Of a stretch of 12,601 nt of DNA, positions 6,546 through 12,601 are shown in pieces. Both the position numbers and the translations under genes were made by a program. Origin of the DNA: Solirubrobacterales bacterium (GTDB lineage Bacteria; Actinomycetota; Thermoleophilia; Solirubrobacterales; Solirubrobacteraceae); assembly GCA_025964075.1 (NCBI GenBank), contig JAOPZQ010000328.1, positions 1 to 12,601 of the forward strand, given 5' to 3'. Numbering within the stretch: the first letter of the stretch is position 1; every line of letters begins with the position of its first letter. Under the pieces are notes generated by a model that was not told the DNA's origin, did no database searches, and worked only from the letters and a program-made list of their open reading frames with translations.

Positions 6546-8453
6546 TCAGATCTCGATCGCGGAGCCGAGCAGCACCGTGCGGTGGCGCGGCAGCCGGAAG
6601 TACTCGACCGCGTCGGCGGCGATGTGCGCGGTCGCGAGGAACAACCGCTTGCGCCAGGGTGCCATGCCGGGCGCGTCGGTCAGCACGATCTCGATCTTCG
6701 AGAGGAAGTAGGTGATGTCGGAGAGGTCGATCGGCGTCTCGAGCCCCGTCGCGGCCGCCTGGCGCACGAGTGCGGGGATGTCGGGCTGCTCCTGGAAGCC
6801 GTAGCGCGCGACGACGAGGCTGATGCCGTCGTCGCGGTGGCAGACGTCGTCGATCGTCAGGCGCTCCGACTCGGGGACATAGGGGACGGTCTGGGGCTCG
6901 ATCGAGACGATCACGACGCTCTCGTGCAGCACGTGGTTGTGCTCGACGTTCTCGCGCATCGCGAGCGGGGTCGTGCGCGTGCTCCGGTTGAGGAAGACCG
7001 CCGTGCCGGGCACGCGCCGGACCGGTGGCTGCATGATCCGCAGCAGCTCGACGAACTCCGTCAGCGCGCCCTCCTCGCGCTCCCGGTTGCGGGAGACGAT
7101 CTTGCGCCCGTCGTGCCACGTCGAGAGGACCGTGTAGATCCCGATGCCGGTCGCGATCGGCAGCCAGCCTCCTTTGAAGATCTTCACGCTGTTCGCGCCG
7201 AGGAACGCGACGTCGACGGTGCCGAACAGCCCGCCGGCGAGCACCATCTGCCACGTGCGCCACCCGTTCCTCATCCGCATGAGCACGAGGAACAGGACCA
7301 GCGTGATCGTGATCGTCCCGGTCACGGCGATCCCGTACGCCGACGCGAGCTTCTGCGAGCGCTCGAAGGCGAAGACGAGGACGAGCACGGCCGCGAGCAG
7401 CGTCCAGTTCACGAACGGCACGTAGATCTGCCCGTGCCTCTCCGAGGTGTAGACGACGCGCAGGCGCGGCAGGTAACCGAGCTGGATGGCCTGCCGGGTG
7501 ACCGAGAAGGCGCCCGAGATCACGGCCTGCGAGGCGATCACGGTGGCGACGCAGGCGAGCACGACCATCGGCACCCGGACCGAGTGCGGGACGAGCAGGT
7601 AGAACGGGTTCGCTGCGCCGCTCGGCCGCTGCAGGATCAGCGCTCCCTGGCCGAGGTAGTTGAGCGTCAGCGCCGGGAAGGCGACGAGCAGCCACGCCCG
7701 CCGGATCGGCCCGGCGCCGAAGTGGCCCATGTCCGCATAGAGCGCCTCCGCGCCGGTCACCGCGAGCACGACGCCGCCGAGCGCGAGGAACGCCGTCAGG
7801 CCGTCGTCGAGGAAGAACCGCGCGCCGTACGTCGGCGACAGCGCGCGCAGGATGCTCGGATGGTCGGCGATGCCGTGGACGCCGAGAGCGGCGATCACCG
7901 TGAACCAGACGAGCATCACGGGCCCGAACAGCCGGCCGACCGTCGCGGTGCCGCGGCTCTGCAAGGCGAACAGCCCGATCAGGATCGCCGCCGCGATCGG
8001 GACGACGAGGTTGTTGAGCGACGGCTGCACGATCTCGAGCCCCTCGACGGCCGAGAGCACGGAGATCGCCGGCGTGATCATCGAGTCGCCGAAGAACAAC
8101 GCCGCGCCGAGGATCCCGAGCGCGACGAGCCTGGTCAGCGAGCGCGTCGGCCGGGACCTCACGCGCCCGAGCAACAGCGCGATCAGCGCCATGATGCCGC
8201 CCTCGCCGTCGTTGTCGGCGCGCATCACGAAGACGACGTACTTGAGCGTGACGACGATCACGACGGCCCAGAACACGAGCGAGATCACGCCGTAGACCGA
8301 CGCGGCATCGACCCCGACCCGTCGGATGGCGTCGTGTCCGAACACGCTCTGGACCGCGTACAGCGGACTCGTGCCGATGTCGCCGAAGACGACGCCGAGC
8401 GCACCGACCGCCAGCGCGGTCTGGGAGAGGCGCTTGGCGCGGGCCTCGTGCAT
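6546..8453 (-). CDS. kup: Kup-family potassium uptake transporter
   Basis: A complete 635-residue member of the KUP/HAK/KT family of K+/H+ symporters, at normal family length (E. coli Kup is 622). The signature FGDIGTSPLYA lies at 23-33 and is followed by about twelve hydrophobic segments up to about residue 445. Further conserved stretches are RADNDGEGGIMAL at 78-90, FFGDSMITPAISVL at 120-133, TGAEALYADMGHFG at 233-246 and NYLGQGALIL at 265-274. The remaining roughly 190 residues form the hydrophilic cytoplasmic tail typical of bacterial Kup. The ATG at 8451-8453 sits 22 residues before the GDIGTSP signature, as in E. coli. It has no Shine-Dalgarno sequence; TAGCGT (complement of 8462-8467) ends 8 bases before it, so a leaderless transcript is possible. 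The gene diverges from the histidine kinase and lies upstream of the hyuA operon on the same strand, with no obvious functional link to it. Confidence 0.96.
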   Translation of the reverse strand: MHEARAKRLSQTALAVGALGVVFGDIGTSPLYAVQSVFGHDAIRRVGVDAASVYGVISLVFWAVVIVVTLKYVVFVMRADNDGEGGIMALIALLLGRVRSRPTRSLTRLVALGILGAALFFGDSMITPAISVLSAVEGLEIVQPSLNNLVVPIAAAILIGLFALQSRGTATVGRLFGPVMLVWFTVIAALGVHGIADHPSILRALSPTYGARFFLDDGLTAFLALGGVVLAVTGAEALYADMGHFGAGPIRRAWLLVAFPALTLNYLGQGALILQRPSGAANPFYLLVPHSVRVPMVVLACVATVIASQAVISGAFSVTRQAIQLGYLPRLRVVYTSERHGQIYVPFVNWTLLAAVLVLVFAFERSQKLASAYGIAVTGTITITLVLFLVLMRMRNGWRTWQMVLAGGLFGTVDVAFLGANSVKIFKGGWLPIATGIGIYTVLSTWHDGRKIVSRNREREEGALTEFVELLRIMQPPVRRVPGTAVFLNRSTRTTPLAMRENVEHNHVLHESVVIVSIEPQTVPYVPESERLTIDDVCHRDDGISLVVARYGFQEQPDIPALVRQAAATGLETPIDLSDITYFLSKIEIVLTDAPGMAPWRKRLFLATAHIAADAVEYFRLPRHRTVLLGSAIEI

Positions 8454-8505
8454 CCATGAGGACGCTAGTCGACAGCGTAGACTGGATCGCGCTCGCACCC
8501 TTCGC
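8454..8505. promoter_or_regulatory. Divergent kup / histidine kinase promoter region with a small dyad
   Basis: Only 52 bases separate the two divergent start codons. The sequence holds a perfect dyad ACGCT-N7-AGCGT at 8462-8478, centred on GTCGAC. TAGCGT on the minus strand (8462-8467) fits an actinobacterial TAnnnT -10 box for kup. TAGACT on the plus strand (8478-8483) fits one for the kinase. Both overlap or abut the dyad, so one bound regulator could affect both genes. No TTGACA-like -35 elements and no Shine-Dalgarno sequence for either gene are apparent. The motifs are short and could be chance. Confidence 0.35.
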
Positions 8506-11070
8506 GTGCCCGAGTCCCTGATCGATCTGGCTGGCCTGAGGGTCGGTGCCGAGGCTTTCCTCGCCGCCGTGCTGAAGGCGGCCGCGCAGCCGATCTGGGT
8601 AGTGGATCCCGACGGACTGATCCGGTTCGCCAATCCCGCCGCGATCGCGGCGCTCGGCTACGACAGGGCGGACCAGCTGTTCGGGCGCGACCGCCACGAG
8701 ACGATCCACTACCGGCACCCGGACGGGACCCCGTATCCCGCCGGAGACTGCCCGATGACGCTCCCTGGGGCGGCGCGCGAGACGGTCTCGAGCGATCTGG
8801 ACTGGTTCGTCCGGCGCGACGGCTCGATGTTTCCCGTCTCGTACGTGTCGGTGCCGATCGAGATGCCGGGCGGTCGCGGCGCCGTGGTGGCCTTCGCCGA
8901 CGTCGAGGACCGCTTGCGCGCCGAACGGGCGCTGCGCGAGCACGACGCGGTCCTCGGGGCGCAACAGGCCGCGCTCCGGCGGGTCGCGACGCTCGTGGCC
9001 GGCGGGGCGGCGTCGGCGGAGGTGTTCGCCGCGATCGCCAAGGAGGTCGGCCACGTGATCGGGCTCCCGCTGATCGCGGTGTGGCGCTACGAGTCCGACG
9101 GGGCGACGGCGACCGTGATCGGCGCCTGGGGCGAGCGTCCGCATCCGTTCCAGTCCGGTAGTCGCTGGCCGCTCGACGGCCCGACGATCTGCGCCCAGGT
9201 CCTCAAGACCGGCCGCCCCGCGCGGATCGACGACTTCGCGGAGCTCCCCGGCACGATCGCCGACGCCGCCCGCAACACCGGGATTCGCGCGTGCGCCGGT
9301 GCCCCGATCGTCGTCGACGGTCACGTCTGGGGCGTGATGTCGGCCGACTCGACCGCTCGTGAGCCTCTACCCGACGACACCGAGGATCGCCTCGCCGAGT
9401 TCACGGAGCTGGTCGCCACGGCGATCTCGAACGCCGCGAGCCGGGAGCAGCTCGCCCGGCTGGCGGACGAGCAGGCCGCGCTGCGGCGGGTGGCGACGCT
9501 GGTCGCGCAAGGTGTGCCTCCGAGCGAGCTCTTCGGCGCGGTCACCGAAGAGGTCGGCCGGCTGCTGCGCGCGGACCTGGCGGGGATGATCCGCTACGAG
9601 CCCGAGGACATGGTGGCTCCCGTGGCCGCCTGGGCCGCAGTGGGCGAGCACCCGGAGCTCCCGAATCGCTGGCCGACGGAGTCAGGCGATCCGGCGACAC
9701 TGGTCGCGAAGACGCGCCGAGCCGTCCGGATCGATCACTGGGACGTCGTTCCCGGCCCGCTCGCCGCGTTCATCCGGAACGTCGGGATCGTCTCCTCGGT
9801 CGGCAGCCCGATCCTGGTCGACGGGCGCCTGTGGGGCGCGCTGGCCGTCCACTCGAAACGGGCCGGGCGGCTCGCGGCGGACACCGAGTCGCGCCTGGAG
9901 AACTTCACCGAGCTCGTCGCCACGGCCATGTCGAACGTCCAGGCGCGGGCCGAGGTGGATCGGCTCGCCGACGAGCAGGCAGCGCTACGGCGCGTCGCCA
10001 CGCTGGTCGCGCGCGAGTCGTCGCCGGCGCAGGTCTTCGCCGCCGTCGCCGAAGAGCTCGAGCGGCTCCTGCGCGTCGAGCTGGCGACGATCTACCGCTA
10101 CGAGAGCGACGGGACCGCGACCGTCGTTGCGGACCGGGGCGATCGTGACGCTCCGATCCTCGTTGGCACACGGATGAGCTTGGAGGGGGAGAACGTCACG
10201 GCGCTCGTGCTGCGAACCGGGCGGCCCGCGCGCATCGACGACTACGCGAACGTCACCGGTTCTCTCGGGACCTATGTCCGCGACCTGGGCATTCGCTCGG
10301 CGGTCGGCTGCCCGATCGTCGTCAGAGGACGGCTGTGGGGCGCGATGGTCGCCGGCACGCGGCAGCCGGAGCCGATGCCCGTCGGCATGGAGTCGCGCAT
10401 ACGGCAGTTCACCGAGCTGGTCGCCACGGCGATCTCGAACGTCCAGGCCTGGTCGGACCTCGCGGCGTCGCGGGCGCGGATCGTGGCAGCGGCCGACGAG
10501 GAGCGCCGGCGGGTGGTTCGCGACCTCCACGACGGGGCGCAGCAGCGGCTCGTCCACACCGTGATCACGCTGAAGCTGGCACGTCATGCGCTCGAGCGCG
10601 AGGAGAAGGACGCGCCCAGGCTCCTGGCCGAGGCGCTCCAGCAGGCGGAGCGGGCGAACGTCGAGTTGCGCGAGCTCGCGCACGGCATCCTCCCAGCGGT
10701 CCTCACCCGCGGCGGACTGCGCGCGGGCGTGGATGCGCTGGCGTCGCGGATGCCGCTCCCGGTCGATATCGACGTGTCCGTGGGCGGGCTCCCGGACGCG
10801 GTCGAGGCGACCGCCTACTTCGTGGTGGCCGAGGCGCTGACCAACGTCGCGAAACACGCTCGCGCCAGACACGCCGGGGTGTTGGCGCGCATCGAGGACG
10901 GCACGCTCGCGGTCCAGGTGCGGGACGACGGCGTCGGAGGCGCCCGGCCCGACGGGAGCGGTCTCCTGGGGCTCGCGGACCGGCTCGCCGTCCTCGACGG
11001 CCGGCTTCGGGTCGAGAGCCCGGCCGACGGCGGCACCCTCGTCGCGGCCGCCATCCCCCTCCCCGGTTAG
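8506..11070 (+). CDS. Soluble PAS-GAF-GAF-GAF sensor histidine kinase (HisKA_3, DegS/NarL type)
   Basis: An 854-residue kinase with no predicted signal peptide or membrane segment, hence probably cytoplasmic. A PAS domain occupies about 16-138 (PIWVVDPDGLIRFANPAA near 29-46; HPDGTPYPAGDCPM at 71-84). Three GAF modules follow at about 154-322, 323-490 and 491-652, each opening with QAALRRVATLVA and closing with FTELVATA plus SN. The dimerisation/phosphotransfer box is at about 657-695, with the probable phosphorylated His675 in RDLHDGAQQRL. The HATPase_c domain carries AEALTNVAKHA (Asn780), RDDGVGG at 806-812 and GSGLLGLADRL at 817-827. This type normally phosphorylates a LuxR/NarL-family response regulator; none is visible here. 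GTG at 8506 is the chosen start because the PAS domain follows closely. The frame is open to 8326, but that part overlaps kup codons, and a GTG at 8569 is an alternative. The ligand of the GAF domains is unknown. The stop overlaps the stop of the convergent transporter. Confidence 0.92.
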   Translation: MPESLIDLAGLRVGAEAFLAAVLKAAAQPIWVVDPDGLIRFANPAAIAALGYDRADQLFGRDRHETIHYRHPDGTPYPAGDCPMTLPGAARETVSSDLDWFVRRDGSMFPVSYVSVPIEMPGGRGAVVAFADVEDRLRAERALREHDAVLGAQQAALRRVATLVAGGAASAEVFAAIAKEVGHVIGLPLIAVWRYESDGATATVIGAWGERPHPFQSGSRWPLDGPTICAQVLKTGRPARIDDFAELPGTIADAARNTGIRACAGAPIVVDGHVWGVMSADSTAREPLPDDTEDRLAEFTELVATAISNAASREQLARLADEQAALRRVATLVAQGVPPSELFGAVTEEVGRLLRADLAGMIRYEPEDMVAPVAAWAAVGEHPELPNRWPTESGDPATLVAKTRRAVRIDHWDVVPGPLAAFIRNVGIVSSVGSPILVDGRLWGALAVHSKRAGRLAADTESRLENFTELVATAMSNVQARAEVDRLADEQAALRRVATLVARESSPAQVFAAVAEELERLLRVELATIYRYESDGTATVVADRGDRDAPILVGTRMSLEGENVTALVLRTGRPARIDDYANVTGSLGTYVRDLGIRSAVGCPIVVRGRLWGAMVAGTRQPEPMPVGMESRIRQFTELVATAISNVQAWSDLAASRARIVAAADEERRRVVRDLHDGAQQRLVHTVITLKLARHALEREEKDAPRLLAEALQQAERANVELRELAHGILPAVLTRGGLRAGVDALASRMPLPVDIDVSVGGLPDAVEATAYFVVAEALTNVAKHARARHAGVLARIEDGTLAVQVRDDGVGGARPDGSGLLGLADRLAVLDGRLRVESPADGGTLVAAAIPLPG
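8965..10461 (+). repeat. Three tandem GAF modules inside the histidine kinase
   Basis: The coding sequence repeats a module at 8965-9471, 9472-9975 and 9976 to about 10461, with periods of 169 and 168 codons. Each unit opens with QAALRRVATLVA and ends with FTELVATA (at 9400, 9904 and 10408). Around these edges the copies stay very similar at the DNA level. Their centres, which would form the ligand pockets, have diverged: RYESDGATATV in unit 1, RYEPEDMVAPV in unit 2 and RYESDGTATVV in unit 3. This looks like internal duplication followed by divergence. Confidence 0.85.
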
Positions 11071-12601
11071 CTCCCGGAGACGCGCTCGGCGCCGGCGGCG
11101 CCGTTCGCGGTACGCGTAGCCGGCGACGGAGCCGGCCGGTGCGGATCGTGGCGAGCGCCCGCGCGTGCAGCGCGGGTGAGCCTGGACGGCCACCACACTC
11201 GCCCGTCGAGCTCGATGACGAGCGCGGGGACGAGGATGGTGCGCACGAGCAGCGTGTCCAGGAGGACGCCGAAGGCGATCACGAAGCCGAGCTCGGTGAA
11301 CCCGATCAGCGGCAGTGAGGCGAGCGCAGCGAACGTCCCGGCCAGGACGATGCCGGCCGACGTGATCACCGGACCGGTCATCGCGAGGCCCCGGATCACC
11401 CCGCGCCGGGTGCCGAGGTTCAACGCCTCCTCGCGGACGCGAGCCATCAGGAAGATGTTGTAGTCGATGCCGAGGGCGACGAGGAAGAGGAACGTGAACA
11501 GCACCAGCGAGGGATCCTCACCCGGATAGCCGAACGCGTGGTCGAACAGGAATGCCCCGGTGCCGAGAGCAGCGCCGTAGGAGAGCACGACGGTGGCGAT
11601 GAGCAGCACCGGCGCGAAGAGCGAGCGCAGCATCAGTCCGAGAATCGCGAAGACGACGAGCAGGATCATCGGCACGATCACCTTCGTGTCGCGGGTCGCC
11701 GCGGCCCGCTGGTCGACTTCCTGGGCGGTCGGGCCGCCGACGAGCGTGCCCCTGCCGCCGGCCGCCTTGGCCACTGCGCGCAACGGCGCGATCAGGTCGA
11801 ACGCCGACCGGCTCGAGGGGTTGGCGGTCAGCGTGGCGGTGAAGGACGCGCTGGCCGCGCCATGCTGCACCGGACCGACGGCTGCCACACCCGGCGCCCG
11901 TGCGACCGCTGCCCTGACCGCCGTGACGCGCCGGCCACCCGGCACGACCACCTGGGCGGGCGCGCTCATCCCGGCCGGATAGTGAGCGGCGACGACACCC
12001 TGGCCCGCAACCGACTCGACGTTCCCGCGAAACGAGTTGCCGCTCGTCAGGCCGGTGTTCAGCGACAGCGCGCCGAGGCACATGACGCACAGACCGGCCG
12101 TCGCGATCAGCGCGATCGAGCGGTGGCCGCGATCGACGCGATTGGCGATGGCCGTCCACCGCCGGTCCCCGTGCTCGTCCGCCGGCTCGCCCGAGTAGTG
12201 GGGCACGAACGGCCAGAAGATCCGGCGGCCGCAGATCGCCAGCAGAGCCGGCAGCAGTGTCAGCGCACTGAACGACGACAGCGCGATGCCGGTGGCGGCA
12301 ACGGGGCCAAGGCTCCGGGTGCCGTTGGCGCGGGCGGCCAGCAGGCACAGGAGCGCAAGGATCACCGTGCCGGCGCTGGCGGCGATCACGGGCCCGGCAT
12401 GACCGACCGCCGCGCGCATCGCGTCGTGGTGATCCCGGTGGCGGCGAAGCTCCTCGCGGTAGCGAGAGACGAGGAGCAGCGCATAGTCGGTTCCCGCGCC
12501 GAACACCAGGACCGTGAGGATGGCTGCCGCCTCGGCGTTGACGGTGACGCCCGCCCGCGTCAGCAGGTAGCCGAGCCCCTCGGAGCAGACTTCGGCGACC
12601 G
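11067..12601 (-). CDS. MMPL/RND-superfamily membrane transporter, C-terminal part (5' end outside window)
   Basis: The last 510 codons are visible; the frame stays open through the right edge, so the start is not in the window. Both halves of the pseudo-duplicated MMPL fold are represented by their helix-4-type motif: GAGTDYALLLVSRYREEL at visible residues 34-51 and GIDYNIFLMARVREE at 377-391. Between them lie three hydrophobic helices, then a large extracytoplasmic loop (about 180-305), then more helices beginning with VPMILLVVFAILGLML. The charged, proline-rich tail after about residue 465 is cytoplasmic. MMPL proteins are proton-driven exporters of lipids, siderophores or drugs. The substrate here is unknown, and no lipid-biosynthesis gene is nearby. 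The TAA stop at 11067-11069 overlaps the TAG stop of the convergent histidine kinase, leaving no terminator space between them. Confidence 0.93.
   Translation of the reverse strand, partial: VAEVCSEGLGYLLTRAGVTVNAEAAAILTVLVFGAGTDYALLLVSRYREELRRHRDHHDAMRAAVGHAGPVIAASAGTVILALLCLLAARANGTRSLGPVAATGIALSSFSALTLLPALLAICGRRIFWPFVPHYSGEPADEHGDRRWTAIANRVDRGHRSIALIATAGLCVMCLGALSLNTGLTSGNSFRGNVESVAGQGVVAAHYPAGMSAPAQVVVPGGRRVTAVRAAVARAPGVAAVGPVQHGAASASFTATLTANPSSRSAFDLIAPLRAVAKAAGGRGTLVGGPTAQEVDQRAAATRDTKVIVPMILLVVFAILGLMLRSLFAPVLLIATVVLSYGAALGTGAFLFDHAFGYPGEDPSLVLFTFLFLVALGIDYNIFLMARVREEALNLGTRRGVIRGLAMTGPVITSAGIVLAGTFAALASLPLIGFTELGFVIAFGVLLDTLLVRTILVPALVIELDGRVWWPSRLTRAARAGARHDPHRPAPSPATRTANGAAGAERVSGS

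Noticed and set aside
4626..8459. Very long open frame on the plus strand (1277 codons) opposite hyuA and kup
   Set aside because: It runs antisense across two well-supported genes. Its product is an Arg/Asp/Gly/His-rich composition artefact of GC-biased codons, with no recognisable domain.
8326..8505. N-terminal extension of the kinase up to 8326
   Set aside because: It would overlap the first 43 codons of kup on the opposite strand and shows no domain. The PAS domain begins shortly after the GTG at 8506.
6442..9324. 960-codon minus-strand frame spanning kup and the kinase N-terminus
   Set aside because: It is a different frame from kup, gives a D/R-rich product, and crosses the divergent promoter and the kinase PAS domain.

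Overview
This is a high-G+C (roughly 70% by eye), gene-dense bacterial window. Codons are strongly GC-ending, junctions often overlap by 1-4 bases, and some starts lack a ribosome binding site. Together with the gene content (MMPL transporter, DegS/NarL-type kinase, SCP2-like thiolase) this points to an actinobacterium, possibly Thermoleophilia/Solirubrobacterales, but the lineage is an inference. I see no RNA genes, insertion sequences or CRISPR arrays.

Bases 1-6461 (minus strand) hold a tightly coupled four-gene operon, read right to left: a HyuA/AcxA-type ATPase subunit (4344-6461), a HyuB/AcxB-type catalytic subunit with an acetone-carboxylase-gamma-like zinc domain fused to its C-terminus (2155-4347), an AMP-forming acyl-CoA synthetase (479-2155), and a thiolase-fold protein that runs off the left edge (1-482). 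Each junction overlaps by 1-4 bases. The order matches the logic of known ketone degradation: ATP-dependent carboxylation of a ketone, activation of the beta-keto acid to its CoA ester, then cleavage. Examples are acetone to acetoacetate to acetoacetyl-CoA, and acetophenone to benzoylacetate to benzoylacetyl-CoA. The substrate cannot be read from the sequence. Two features are unusual: the HyuB-gamma fusion, and a thiolase in which the usual nucleophilic cysteine aligns with threonine.

Bases 6462-6545 are a short spacer with three consecutive inverted repeats. One of them could mask the ribosome binding region of hyuA.

Bases 6546-8453 (minus strand) encode a complete Kup-family potassium transporter. 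Divergent from it (8506-11070, plus strand) is a large, apparently soluble histidine kinase with one PAS domain, three tandem near-identical GAF modules and a HisKA_3/HATPase_c core. No response regulator lies beside it in the window. The 52-base divergent spacer carries a small dyad.

Bases 11067-12601 (minus strand) encode the C-terminal part of an MMPL/RND-superfamily membrane transporter, cut by the right edge. Its stop codon overlaps the stop codon of the kinase tail to tail.
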